A stretch of DNA of 64,000 nucleotides from Neurospora intermedia (GCA_037102815.1 BTPP01000010.1:894736-958735), one strand, 5' to 3'. Positions 45,051-57,022 are shown, counted from the first letter of the stretch. Notes: generated from the sequence alone by a model not told the origin. Translations and numbers: made by a program.

Positions 45051-45284
45051 CTATCTCCTTCTTTTGGCCTCGTCGGTGCATCTACCGCCGCCGTTACCGC
45101 CGCCAGCAGCGCTACCATCGGAGATGGGTAGAGGGACGTAGCTGCGGGGTCTCCAGTCATCACTGCCGCCTGAGCCACAGCTGGATGAGCCAGAGGAGGA
45201 TGAGTTGGTGTAGCCAGAAGAGCCGGACGTACCACTACCGGTGACGGTGTAGTTTCCGCTACTGGTGATGATTTCTTCAGGCAT
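45051..45284 (-). CDS. Possible small Ser/Gly/Tyr-rich protein (77 aa)
   Basis: A single frame starting MPEEIITSSGNYTVTGSG, followed by Ser/Gly repeats and a short basic end (DEAKRRR). The opening resembles small, Gly/Ser/Tyr-rich stress or spore-associated proteins found across ascomycetes, but that is a compositional impression only. A TATA-like TATATAAC lies on the minus strand at about 45691-45700, giving a ~400-nt leader. No splice sites are needed. It could equally be a chance frame in low-complexity DNA. Confidence 0.4.
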   Translation of the reverse strand: MPEEIITSSGNYTVTGSGTSGSSGYTNSSSSGSSSCGSGGSDDWRPRSYVPLPISDGSAAGGGNGGGRCTDEAKRRR

Positions 45285-46470
45285 CTTGAGACTTGAGTGC
45301 GTGTTTTGATTTGGCTTGCTTTTTGCGTCGCGTAAACGAAGGTGAAGTTGGTTCCCTGGGAGGCAGAAAGTTCGTATTACGAGGCTCGAAGACCTGTGAA
45401 AAGAGGTTAGGGATGGCTTTCAAGGAGGTTCGAAGGAAGAATAATGTACTTTGTACGGGAAGAGCCCGGTGGAAGAAATGTGAGACCTTGGTGATGATTT
45501 TGATGTTGTGGCGTAATTTGAGAAATAAGAATCCGAATCGGTAGATTATGACTGACGGGGTATCTGATGTAATCTGCAAGATGCCGACTGAGACTTGCGG
45601 GTAGCAAGGTTCGAGTCGGTATTGTGTATGAAGAGGAGACAGATGATTTGGGACGAAAGAAAACCCTTAAAATACCCACGGGACGAAGCGCGTTATATAC
45701 GCTACTTGAGGACGACGAGTGTTCAGCGAAATCGATCACCTAAAAGCAAAGGGCGCAATAACAAACCTCAAAAGGGTATTTACTGACCGAGATGACCAAG
45801 ACTGATGAAGATGGTCATCACCAAAGGCTTGCATAGCCATCATCCTCACTCATCGAAAAATGTGCACATGTCGGTGTGTCAATGACCAGTAGAATTCCAC
45901 GCTCAGTTTGCCCGTGACTTTGACACGAAATCAACAGCTCCATCCTGGCGACATTACGTCTATCAACAAGTCTCCCTGGGGTGCTTGGACCCTTTCTCTG
46001 TAGCCTCTCTTCCACCCGGCTTCGTCAAAGTCGATGCGAAGGACTGTGTACCAGCCCTCAGACCTGCCTTGAAATCGGCGGATTGTGTTTTCGCTGTCTT
46101 GTTTCAAAGTGCGCAATGTATTATCCCAGCTCCCGGGAAGCTGTCAGAACGAGACTCGCTTAGGGCTCCCTATGCGGCCGAACGGTCACTGGGCGGTTAC
46201 ACATTCCCATTGTCGGGCCCTGGTGAACATTGCTTCTGGAAAAGTCTCCATGTGTCACTGGTAAACGCCAAGTGTCAGATAGTGTGAAAGGCATTTTTGC
46301 CCGAGCTTGCATAACGGCCGCTTAAACCCCGATTTTGATGCCTTGGTTCCAGTGGTATATACGGCTGATAGCAGGTAATAAAGAGATCTGACCAGCCCGG
46401 GTATCGTGTATCAGTGGCCGCGCAGTGAATAACCTAAACTCCATTGCGTAGCCCGTGTAACACCTATTAA
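45285..46470. other. Intergenic region
   Basis: Upstream region of the possible small protein and 3' flank of Vta1. No other gene supported. Confidence 0.5.
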
Positions 46471-47893
46471 CTACGCTGCACCCAAGACCTCCAGCGCTTT
46501 CCTTAGCTCCTTCACCGCCGTAGGAACGTCTTCAAAGTTCAATGCTGAAATAGCCCATTTAGCGTGCTTCTGGGCTGAGGCCATGGCAGCTTCGTCGGTT
46601 GTGAAACCTCCAGCAACTTGCGAAGATGCATAAGTGGCTGCAGAGACAGCTAGTGGTGGAGGAACTGGCTGTAGACTGTGAACTGCAGGAGCTTGGGCAA
46701 CTGGAGGAGCTGGGTTCTGGAAGGAAAAGTCAGTTGGCTGGTTGACAGGCGGCGATACCACAGCAGCTGTTGATGGTGCACTGGGAGCAAACGTGGGAGG
46801 AACGACAGGCAGAGCGGGAGGCTGGCGATCAGCATCCGGTGTCCAAGCTGCGGTGCCCGCATCCGGCATCGAGATATCACGATCCGAGTAGGATGAGAGT
46901 GCGCTGGGGGCGGATGGGAGATCGGGCTCAGGCCTGTAGTTGACAGGGTTATGTGTGGGAGCTGAGACTGGAGTGTCCAAGTCCAAGGAGACTGTTGACG
47001 GTGCTGGCTCAGCAAGCCCACTGGGTACACCGGGCAGCTTGAGTTCGGCTTCGGATATCGGGGATGGGCCAGCCGAGGCTGGGCTGATTGGCAGAGACAC
47101 GCCGGCAGCGTCTGTCCTCTGCAAGTCTCTGTCTGGGACCTCCTCCACTGTGACCGAAAGGGGTGGTGGTGATGTCTTTTCGACCGAACCGGTCAATGTC
47201 TGAACTTCTGGATCACTGGGGTCCAAGGCCGGCAGTTGGGGTTCTTCTCGTTTCGGGTTGGATTCGTTAGGGTCCCTGCCCTCCTTGATGGCCTTTGCGA
47301 TGCGTGCGGCGTTCCATTTTGCGTATTTAATCTTTTGTTGCGTCTCCTCGTCGGGAGGGCCCCAGATGTTGACCAGGTGGAAGAAGATTGCGGCGGCATC
47401 GAACGTCATGGCAGTTTGCTGTGTCACTTTGTTTGCCTTGACCACTCGCTCGGCGCGGTCAAGGGTTTCCTGTGCGAATCTGTCGACGACCAGCTGGCCG
47501 ACCTCGTCGTCTGTATAGGCATCTTCGTTCGGGTGCTCAGCTTTGGCCTGTAGGGAACAACAGTCAGCAAGAGAAGTGGTAAAGGGAGGCGGAATAAAGC
47601 GTGCCTGTTCCAGCTTCCCCATCAAGTCCATCGTATAAGTCATCATTTCGTCATTCTCTTTGTGGAGTCCCCTGTTGAGGATCTGGTTGACAACCCAATA
47701 ATTGCCTGCAAAAGTCAGACACTGCCGGCCCCCAGTTGTCTTGGAGGGTACTTTGCTTCGTTTGCTTCTAGTACATACACCAATACGCAATCTCCGGTTT
47801 TACTGATTGAAGCTGGAGGGCCTTTGTCGCGCATTTCCAAAGGTTGATATCGGCCGCCTTGACGGCAGCGGGGATCGGAATGTTGTCTGTCAT
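46471..47893 (-). CDS. vta1: Vacuolar protein sorting-associated protein Vta1 (LIP5)
   Basis: Three exons on the minus strand: 47893-47779, 47705-47605, 47547-46471 (430 aa). The N-terminal Vta1/LIP5 domain (MIT-like helices) starts MTDNIPIPAAVKAADINLW and includes the conserved AYWCNYWVVNQILN region. It continues through EDAYTDDEVGQLVVDRFA to FDAAAIFFHLVNIWG. A long Pro/Ser/Ala-rich linker leads to the C-terminal VSL domain (ASAQKHAKWAISALNFEDVPTAVKELRKALEVLG). Vta1 activates the AAA ATPase Vps4 in ESCRT-III disassembly during multivesicular-body sorting. The second intron (47604-47548) has a GC donor. Splicing it joins GKLEQ to AKAEHPNEDA as in homologues. It is 57 nt and stop-free, so retention would insert 19 residues in frame. 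Confidence 0.93.
47548..47604 (-). other. Probable GC-AG intron in vta1
   Basis: Donor CAG|GCACGC, CTGAC branch site, pyrimidine tract and CTACAG acceptor. 57 nt, phase 0, no stop. Removal recovers the conserved Vta1 helix; no GT donor is available nearby. Confidence 0.75.
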
Positions 47894-48703
47894 GACGACT
47901 GCGTTCGGGCGTCTGACAGAATGCCTGGGCTACACGTTCGGATCGAGATAAGAGAATCTCTAGGGAGAGAGGATAACTGAAGTTATGCAAACCAGGAAAG
48001 AGGGGAAGTACTACTGCTCGTCGTTATCTCTCAGCTTCCTTGTCAAGTCCCGTGGAGGAACAGAGGAGGGTTGACAGTTGAACATCCACATGGACTGGGA
48101 CCGTGACTAGCGTCGTCACCTATCTTCCGCGGCTGTCTCTACGTACTGCGTACGGCAGGCGGCACCAATTCAGTTCAGTTGTTAGCGTCTCTTCCCCACA
48201 TTCCCGCCCAGCCCTCGGGCTGCTCTCAAGCGCCATTGATGCTATCCACATGTGCCTTGGAGCTTGGGCCACATTCCGGCCATGGCGCGTTTCAAAGCAC
48301 TGAAAGCGCTCCCGGACCGCAGCTCCTCCCCTGGTGATTCTGGACGCTTCTGACTTCATTTGTATGTGGCGCCAGCTTTCACAGCTTCTGTTGAAATGTG
48401 TTCTTTTGCCGAACTTGGGAAGATGACAGCTTTTCCTTTCATCTCAATCGGTCTGTCTGTTTGTTGCTTCCTTGGGTTTCAAATACACGACACCATCTTT
48501 TACATGGGATTAACTCCCTAGGACGCCCATACGGAAGAGCTTCCTTTGTTCTCACTTATACATTGTATTGGTATCTGCCATTGTACATTCATGACACTAT
48601 AGCTCCAACCCCACAAACATCCCGAATCTATCATCATCCCCATTGATACATACCACCGTCACCCAGTAAACAAAAGCGTCGCCGTCGCCTTCCTGACTGT
48701 ACC
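47894..48703. promoter_or_regulatory. Divergent promoter of vta1 and PDI gene
   Basis: 810 bp between divergent start codons; no ORF supported. I did not find a convincing unfolded-protein-response element by eye. Confidence 0.4.
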
Positions 48704-50282
48704 ATGCATCATTCCACCCTCTGCGCTCTGGCAGTTGGTATCCTGTCTGCGCTCCCCGGAGCCCAGGCGGGCTTGTATACCAAAAAGTCCCCAGTTTTGC
48801 AGGTTGACGGAAAGGATTACGATAGGTTGATTGCCAAGAGCAACCAGACGTCTGTAAGTACCAAACCGACTATATCTTAGATCGGCCATCGTAATAATGC
48901 ATGTAACTGACCTATCTCCCTTGCAGATTCTTGAGTTCTACGCCCCTTGGTGCGGCCACTGCCAAAACCTCAAGCCCGCCTACGAAAAGGCTGCCAAGAA
49001 CCTCGAAGGCCTGGCCAAGGTCGCCGCCGTCAACTGCGATGAGGACGCCAACAAGCCCTTTTGCGGCAGCATGGGCGTGCAGGGCTTCCCGACCTTGAAG
49101 ATCATCCGTCCTTCTAAGAACGGCAAGCCCATAGTGGAGGACTACCAGGGCCAGCGCACCGCCAGCGCCATTGTCGATGCTGTGGTCTCGCGCATTAACA
49201 ATCACGTCGTGAAAGTCGAGGACAAGAACCTCGACAAATTCCTGAGTGACAAGAACGAGACTGCCAAAGCACTCCTCTTCACCGACAAGGGCACCACCTC
49301 CCCCTTGCTGAAGAGCGTCGCCATTGAATTCCTCGGTGTCATGCCCGTCGGCCAGGTGCGAAACACTCAGTCCAAGGCGGTATCCACATTCGGTGTCGAC
49401 AAATTCCCTACTCTGATCTTGTTGCCTGGCGGTGATGCCCCTGGTATTGTGTACGACGGCGAGATCAACAAGGCTGCCATGGTGGAGTTCCTTTCCCAGG
49501 CGGCCCAGCCTAATCCGGATCCAGCACCGGCCAACGGCAAGGCCAATGGCAAGGCTAATGGCAAGGCTAATGGTAAGGCTAATGGCAAGACTAATGGCAA
49601 GGCCAACGGTGGTGAAAAGAACGGAAAGCAAGAATCCAAGAAGGTCGCCTCCTCCGAAACCTCTTCCGAAACCTCCTCCGAAACCCCTGCCCCAACCCAA
49701 GAAATTCCCGTAATAATCCACACCGCCCTCCCCATCCCCTCCCTCAACACCCCCGAAAAGCTCGTCAAGGAATGCCTCACGTCCAAATCCGGCACCTGCC
49801 TTCTCGCCCTGGTTTCCTCTTCCAACGAAAAAGCCCAAAAGGCCCTCACCCACCTCGCCGAAATAAAATTCAAATACGCTCTCGGCCAACACAAGCTCTT
49901 CCCCTTTTACGAGGTGCCCCTCGACACCAACCCCGCCGGCGCGTCCCTTCTCAAGTCTCTTGGCCTCAAAGAGGATGCTGACATTGAACTCATCGTCATC
50001 AACGCCCGTCGTGGATGGTGGAGACGCTACGACGCTGTTAGTGAGGGAGATGATTTCTCGGATCATGACAAGGTGGAGGCGTGGATTGATGCAATTAGGT
50101 TGAGCGAGGGCACCAAGAAAAAGCTGCCAGAGGGTATTGTTGTTGAGGCTTCTTCGACGGAGGAGGAGGAGAAGAAGAAGAAGGAAAAGAAAGAGTCTGG
50201 TAAGGCTGAGAAGGCTGGTTCAGAGGAGGGGGAGACGCCTGAGGTCCAGTCGAAGACGGCCGGTGGTCACGATGAGCTGTGA
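48704..50282 (+). CDS. ER protein disulfide isomerase, thioredoxin-fold (Mpd1/PDIA6-like)
   Basis: Two exons: 48704-48853 and 48927-50282 (501 aa), intron GTAAGT...TTGCAG. A signal peptide (MHHSTLCALAVGILSALPGAQA) is followed by a thioredoxin domain. Its active site is WCGHC (Cys59/Cys62) and it also has GVQGFPTLKII. A second thioredoxin-like domain without CxxC follows, then a (NGKA)n linker. The third folded region ends with a Lys/Glu-rich stretch and the ER-retention signal HDEL at the very C-terminus. It should form and rearrange disulfides in secretory proteins. The NGKA linker is coded by a 12-bp tandem repeat and is not known to me in other PDIs. Convergent with rrp41. Confidence 0.95.
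49533..49607 (+). repeat. 12-bp coding tandem repeat (NGKA)n
   Basis: Six units of AAYGGCAAGGCY-type sequence encoding Asn-Gly-Lys-Ala (one unit Asn-Gly-Lys-Thr), inside the PDI gene. The reading frame is preserved by the 12-bp period. Confidence 0.9.
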
Positions 50283-50575
50283 GAAATTGGTGAAAGCGTA
50301 GTTTGCTGTGACTTGTGTCAGTGAATGGCTGATCAAAGGTTGAAGGTTTTTTGGTGCCTTTCAGTTTCGGAGAACGCTTTCAAAAGTTGGCGCACGTTTA
50401 ACAGAAACGACATGTTGCTCACCTGACCAAGAGCTGCTGTACTTTCATTACATTGATAGTCGTGAAATTCGTCATGTTGCCTATTCTTTTTTGCTCCAAA
50501 CCTTTATAATGCTACCTACCGTGCCGTATCCGATTCTGTGACCCGGAACCCAACCATTGATCCAATAGTATGCAT

Positions 50576-51507
50576 TCAATCCAGTTCCATGTCATTCAAC
50601 CCAACCCCTCTCTCGACCGTGCCCTCCTGTATCATCTTTATCCCCTTCTCCCGCACTACCCTGTCCAGGATTTCCCTCACCTGCTTACACCCGTCCACGC
50701 CCACGGCCAACATGCCCTCCAGGCGACTCACCTGCACTCTGCTCTCGCAGACCAGCACCGCCACGCGGTCGCTGTCGCCCAATGTGGCCACCGTCAGGCC
50801 GGGCAGCTCCTGCTCCTCCTGGTGGTTCATGTCCAGCAGCGGGTCGGCGCCCTCGTCGTTAGCCGCGTATGTAGACGTCGAACCGGCCGTGCAGGCCGCC
50901 ACGTAGTCTGTCATGGGAATACCGGCGTCGACGCAGGCGAGCGTGGCGGCATTGATGAGGGCGGCCAGCAAAGAGCCGTCTTGCGAGAGCACGTGTAGGG
51001 AGATGTTGATGGTAGAGTGCGGGAAGAGGTGAGTGTGTAAGCTGGCAGCGAGGGCCTGAGATATCGTCGATTGGAGTTCGAGGATGTGCCTGTGATAATG
51101 GAAGAAGGAAGGATGACGGTTAGTTATGCGAACAGGGACAGACGAATAGCCGTAGTTGATACTAAGGGGGGGGGAACAACCCCCTGGGTGTTGACTTACT
51201 TATCACCTCTGCCCCTTCGCTTACGGTCAACCGAGCTAAACCCGGCAATGACAATGTTTACAGCAACCTCGGCGTTCTTGGACTGACCGCCGCCACCACC
51301 ACCGCCCGACGTGGCTCCCCTCCGAGGACCGGGCTCGCTGGGTCCGTTAACGACACACATGACCTTGGTGTGGCCCATCTCGAGGTAACTGGAGCCATCG
51401 GCGGCGGCCTGGGTGCGGATCTGGGCATGAATGCGACGCAGCTCGTTCCACCTGCGGCCGTCGACGCGCAACAGCGCGAGGCTGTATGCTGAAGTATCGA
51501 GAGGCAT
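50576..51507 (-). CDS. rrp41: RNA exosome core subunit Rrp41 (Ski6), RNase PH fold
   Basis: Two exons on the minus strand: 51507-51200 and 51089-50576 (273 aa); intron GTAAGT...CACAG. The first RNase PH domain begins RVDGRRWNELRRIHAQI with GSSYLEMGHTKVMCVVNGP. A glycine-rich insert (seven consecutive Gly) precedes NAEVAVNIVIAGFSSVDRKRRGRGDK. The second domain starts HVLSQDGSLLAALINAATLACVDAGIPM, the classic Rrp41 block. In eukaryotes Rrp41 is a catalytically inactive ring subunit of the nuclear and cytoplasmic 3'-5' exosome. Expected near-ubiquitous expression. The Gly insert and an acidic loop (DEGADPLLDMNHQEEQ) are extras compared with yeast. Confidence 0.95.
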
Positions 51508-54431
51508 AGTGATGTGGGTGGGTGTTTCTTTCTTTCTATGTTCTGGTTGTTCTAGCGTTTCACTCTACTCCTCCGGGTATTGTGGTTCGGGCTAATCTCT
51601 CTACCGGGCAGGTAGCGAGTACACCAAAGGTCGAGATTGGGGTACGGTATCCAGTAAGGATCAACAACAACAAACGCCCTGAGGGCCTGTCTGGGGAGCT
51701 GGACCTGAGTCGAGAATTTTTGCTCTTGCTTCCCCTGCTTAGTGTCCACCAAGCTCAGGTTGTGCTTGTAGTTGTACCCTAGTCGTTCTTCGGGTAGGGT
51801 CGGCCAAGCTCGATCTGGGAGATCGTGGTTAGTGCGTACAGGTTTCGGCTCGGTGGGACAAATTATTCGATGCGATATTGTGCCGCGAGCGACGCGCAAG
51901 CTCTCGGTACGTTGAGTCGGAGGAGAGAAAGGCTTGCGTAATACGGAAGTGTCGGGGCCCCAGTTTCAGTGACTAAGTTATCGCGAAAAGTGGGAATTCG
52001 GAGCTCCCGGTCGACCAGTCTGAATAATCTACAGCAGGTTTTGGTGGACGGTTGTTGACTTTGAAATCGCCTTTTGCTAGGAATGAACAGACGTGGTTGG
52101 GCAAGGCCGAAAGTTTCCAATGGCAAGACAGGAAAAGTTTAGTTGAGCGGGGCGGGGCAGGTTCCGCTGCGTCTCACGTTCGCGGGGTCGCCGTGCCCGG
52201 GCTCCACCGCTCACTCGGCAGGACGGGAGTTCCATCCGCAGGGCTTCCACTTCTGCTTCGCTTCCATCAGGAGCTGAAAATGCATGCAAGTGGTCTGTGC
52301 ATACCTCCAGGCTTGTTTGCAGCTGCAGACAGAGGACGGGACCCGATGGAACATGGAATTGAAAATTCCATCTACTCTCCACGTGATCTTGACTGCCCTC
52401 ATTTGACCTTTCCAGTTCATAGCGGTACATTTCAGTTGATGGCAAGATATCGGATGCGCAATGTTGATGGGATCTTGATCGTATATTGTGAGCAGGAGAG
52501 GGCCTGAAGTCTGGACTCAGGAGTGATCACTACCTCTACCTACCTACCTACTCAGGGGCACAACGACTGTGGCAGTGGCAGTGACCCCTTGTCAACAGCA
52601 AGGAGGGGTAAACCGGCATTCCTCCATTCCCCCCTTCGCTAATTGTGGAATACGGGACAACGGCCACCAAGATCATCTCATGGATACCGTGATTCGCTGG
52701 GTGTTCGAAATGTCAATTGGTTTGTATTCTTGGAAGCCTCGGTTGAGCACGTCGTCATCTTCTATCATCTCGGACCCAAGAGTGATCCGGTTCTAGAAGT
52801 CTGGAACGCTCGCCAATGCTTCTGAGGCTCCCTATCTGGGGTGCAAATCGATCGCGGTTCAAGAGGACTCCGTTTGGTGTTTTTGGAGAGAGTTGTTCAA
52901 CATCAAGTCTTCACACTAGGAGGCGCCGTCGGTCGGCGCATGATGCAGCCCTAGACAGCCGGCCCAGGCTAGCACGAATTGGCCTAGTCTATCGATATGA
53001 CTGAACAAAGATCTACCATTAGCAAGTCGTCATCCAGTGACCACAATGCCTTGATCAAATAGTTTCATCAGGCGCGGTTTGTTTCTCGTTTCACTGTGAA
53101 AACCTCAAGGTGCGCGCTTACTCATTGAAGAATTACTGCGCTGGTGGCCCGACCAGCCCACGGGGTCCAATGGAACGGAGAAACGGGGCAATGGGGGAGT
53201 GCTGTGTTGCCAAGTCTACCAAGGAACGACCCGCCAACGCCAATTCGCATTACACTTTTAATCAAACTGTGGATGAACGAACCATGAATTAGCCGAGGGG
53301 GCTCGCTAACACATCCGGCGGCACTTAATGCGGACATGTGTTAGGGATCAAAGCTCTTTGGTTGGCATTGCCCCCGTTTCCGTTCATCTCGTTTCAGACC
53401 ACCCGACCGCGACCAGGCTTCGAGAAACAGGGCTAGCGCTGCCATCCTTGACGCCAAAGCAACGGAACCTTCCCGCCCCCATGTTCACCTAATCTCCAGA
53501 ACACCAGTCAATGCACGTGCGCCCTGTCCTGGACCCCTTTGAGTGAAAGAAGAGAAAAGAAGTCGACGAATGTGGTCACGATGAGAATTCTATTGTCAGC
53601 GAAACAAAAATGGCTTCTTTGACTTTGGCAAGCTGGACGTGACCTACCTAGTATTCTTGCAGTGGGTCAAAGGTGCTGCATAATACAAACCTGGAAGTCA
53701 GCGTTACGCCTTTGTGCGTCGTCGAAGGGTTCCATTGTTTCCACAGAACTGCCGGCGAATTAGGCGGGGGATATCAAAGGGGCCAGCCAATCAAAAGCAT
53801 CAGGTACCTGAGCAGATGTCGTGGACGGCGGGTCGCTGCTGGCCACTCAGAGACGAGAAATGGGACGATCACCGCCCTGACGAGTGGCAGGGACTGCAAG
53901 ACCCACTCGACTCACCTGTCCAGACCAATCTTCCAGGTGCCAGGGATCATTTCTGCCAGGCCCTCATTTCGCTGCCCCGGGCAACGTCGCACTGCGCTGT
54001 GTGGAAGGCATGCCGGTCCCTGAACGCATGCGTGTGCGTGCCCCTGCAGGCGCCGTGGGACCACAAACGTGGACCAGGGGCAGCTCCCGTCGCTCTGTCG
54101 TTCGTTTCTTTTAACCACTTGACACCCTCCTCCTTCTCCCTCGCGATTTTCATTCCTCCTCCATCCAACACACCACAACGACGCACAACGCCTCCTTTGT
54201 TGCGCTTCACCACACTCTTTTCTCCAACTCTTGCGCAGATATCCCAATCTCGCAGCCATTCCTTTGGACCGCGGTCCCACGCTACACCAACACTCCTTGG
54301 ATTGATTGCACAACATAGACCACGTCGGCCACCTCATCTCAATCGACTACTATAGACTAGACATATACCCAGCATCCTTTGCGCCATCTATCCATTCCAA
54401 CTAGACAAACATCTCTATCCAAACCGACAAG
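51508..54431. other. 2.9-kb intergenic region
   Basis: Divergent spacer between rrp41 (-) and the Asp f 4-like gene (+). TACC-phased block at 52531-52552. A 213-codon frame at 53714-54355 is basic/Pro-rich and ends just before the next gene; it is likely leader or chance and not called. Confidence 0.5.
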
Positions 54432-55340
54432 ATGCAGATCACCAGCCTCCTCGTCCTTGCCGGCGTCCTCGGCGCCTCGGCTATGCCTTCTGGCCACGCC
54501 CACCTCCACCGCGCCGCCCACCAGCAGCGCGACCTCAAGTTCTACAAGGCCGAAAAGCACCTCCCCATCCCCATCCCTGCCGCCACCTCCTCCTCCTCCT
54601 CCGTCGCCGTTCCTTCCAGCACCACCGTTCCCGAGCCTGCCCAGTCCTCTGCGGCTGCTGCGACCGGGGACGACTCTTCTTCCGACGACGAGTACATTCC
54701 CTTCTGCGGCGAGAACAAGAACACCAAGCGCGTCACCTACGCTCAGATCATGTACACTGGCAACACTGGCGACGCTGATGGCTGCGAGTGGAACTCCAAC
54801 TTGATGACCGTCCCCAAGAGCATCGCCGACAAGTACCACAACCGCATGTACTACACCAACGTTGCCGACGTGCCCTACCAGGTTGTTTGCGGCAACAAGA
54901 TGGGTTCTAACCACGGCCTCAACGGCATGTTCAAGGTCGCTACCAACAAGCAGCTCGTCTTCACCCTCCAGCCTGGCGAGACCCAGCTCGTCGTCGCCGC
55001 CGCCAACACCCAGGGTGTCTGCGCTTTCTCTGCCGAGGAGGTTCCCACCACTACGAACGGCCAGTTTGCCGGTAACTGGGCCGAGTTCGACTTTGAGAAC
55101 AGCAGCAACGGTGGCTGGTCTGGTGCCGACTGCTCTTCTCTCGTTGCCCAGGCTGCCGGTATGGACGTTCCCGGCTGCCAGATTTGCGGCCACGACACCT
55201 GCTCCACCATTCTCCCCGGTGGCTTTGGTACCAACGCCTACACCAAGGGTATGGAGGCTGAGGACGGTGTTGGCCTCAACATCGCGAGCGGCCAGCAGGT
55301 CACCCTCAACATCAAGGTCGGCTACAGCGGCAAGGACTAA
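54432..55340 (+). CDS. Secreted Asp f 4-like allergen-family protein
   Basis: Single exon, 302 aa, strongly GC3-biased as in highly expressed Neurospora genes. The signal peptide MQITSLLVLAGVLGASA is followed by a His-rich pro-like region and a Ser/Pro/Ala linker. The C-terminal domain (~residues 90-300) carries YTGNTGDADGCEWNSNLM and six or more cysteines (VCGNK, GVCAFSA, GADCSSL, GCQICGHDTCST), matching the fungal Asp f 4 family. Family members are abundant secreted or wall-associated proteins without a known enzymatic activity. There is no GPI signal. Assignment is by motif resemblance, so it is less certain than the housekeeping calls. Confidence 0.75.
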   Translation: MQITSLLVLAGVLGASAMPSGHAHLHRAAHQQRDLKFYKAEKHLPIPIPAATSSSSSVAVPSSTTVPEPAQSSAAAATGDDSSSDDEYIPFCGENKNTKRVTYAQIMYTGNTGDADGCEWNSNLMTVPKSIADKYHNRMYYTNVADVPYQVVCGNKMGSNHGLNGMFKVATNKQLVFTLQPGETQLVVAAANTQGVCAFSAEEVPTTTNGQFAGNWAEFDFENSSNGGWSGADCSSLVAQAAGMDVPGCQICGHDTCSTILPGGFGTNAYTKGMEAEDGVGLNIASGQQVTLNIKVGYSGKD

Positions 55341-57022
55341 ACATTTCGTTCCCCGAAATATAAACTTTGTCTCCGATTCATGACGATGATCGATGGTGCC
55401 TTGTAGGCAGCCTGATTTATGGTGGTTCAATGTGGTCCTTCCTATCTTGCTTTCTTGTTATATACTTCACGAAGGGGCGGCGTGGTGTGCTTGGAAAATT
55501 TGGTGCTTCCCCGGCGAGGGTACGGGCTACGTTATCTAGGCATTTGTTAATTGAATACCATTCTTGATGACACGAATTTATCGTTGGTCGTGTGTCGATA
55601 TCCGTAATATTCAAAAAGTCCACTTCATCGCCTACATGCGGCATTCCTGTTTGCTGTAAGATCATGCTCCTGTGCGCCGGCAATGCTAACAAGCAGCAAC
55701 CGTGCCACGCCACAGATAGAACTGCGCGACATTTGACACCCACCACGCATGACTTCTAAAAATACTAGTATCATCGCTCGAATACGAGAATCAGTCCACG
55801 CGAATCAGGGATATTTATGCCGATCAAACCCAAAATAAAAGCGCACATGGCGACATAGGGTTCCACGACCCGATCCCTCTCTGGATGGCCTCCTGGGGGA
55901 ATGTATTCAATGCGAATAAAGGCATAAAAACACCACAATCCTACAGTGGGCCGTGGTAGACTTGATTAGTTGGAGGATCCGATGGAATAATTGTTGGTGG
56001 CACAAAGTGCGGGCGGGGTTTACTGTACGTATTCCGTCCCTTCCGTTCCTACTTCCTGGGATGTAGGTAGTTGTTATACTTATTCCAACCTACAGCCGCC
56101 CACCCCCCCCCCTTCGATGTCCCGGCGGTTTCTTGATGATGCCCCTGGATCATTATCAACGACGGGAGTCTCCTCAAGATTCGCTGGCCTGATATTCCCT
56201 TCAGTTGTGCTCCCTCTTTTGCTCTTTTATTCACGAGTTCCCCGTGAAAATAACAGCGGGGTTGGATTGGAACCGACCTGAAGCTTGACACCACGTCACT
56301 GATTAATGTCTTCGTTATGTTCCGTGTTACCTCTGCTTGCGTGATAATTGATTTGGAAGTTATTGCTGCTGTTGGCTGCTGACCAGCAGCCGTCAATCTA
56401 TTCCCACATGCATGCAGCGTTATTGTGGCACAAGTCTGCATTCATCGCATGACGTGCCTGATGCAAGGCAAGGTACTTTATCTTACCTTAGTAGCTTTAT
56501 CCCCCCTCTTTTTTTTGCCCTCTAAGCGCACGATGTGTACTCACGCACCACTGGATGCATTAAGGTCTGGTAGGGAAAGGATTTTTGCATACATCCAGTT
56601 AGGCATCGAATCAGTAAACAATAAATTGCGAAGCTGGCATCTCTCATTGGGCCGAGGCGTGCACGCCGGTGTCTGAATGTTGCTGTGCGTTTTTGCATTG
56701 TGTGTTGCTATCATAGGTACTTACATCTGAAGCGCCTTCAACATGCTTTTTGTCACTTTCCCCGCGTCTTGTGACCCATGAGAAAGGGGATATCGAAATG
56801 GTTTCAGTTTCCGCTCCTCACTGATTATTTTTTTTGTACTACAGTTGCACAATTGTTGAATGACACGTGGGACTATGTTCGAGGGTCGTGGTTCGAAAGA
56901 CGTGTGATGAAAGTGCTTTTGTGCCATGATAGGACATGCTAATATGGAACTACGTGCCTTGAAGGCGTACAGATGTCCAATGCAAAAGCATCCTGCTACT
57001 GATGCTGATTTTGGCCTTCCCT
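55341..57022. other. Convergent intergenic region, 1.7 kb
   Basis: 3' flanks of the Asp f 4-like gene (+) and the beta-galactosidase (-). A 10-C run near 56105 and no supported gene. Confidence 0.5.

Noticed and set aside
48912-50066. 384-codon minus-strand frame antisense to the PDI gene
   Set aside because: Shadow of the PDI reading frame. The Leu/Val/Gly-rich product lacks any recognisable domain.
53714-54355. 213-codon frame directly upstream of the Asp f 4-like gene
   Set aside because: Basic and Pro-rich without pattern; three overlapping frames are open here, as expected for GC-rich non-coding DNA.
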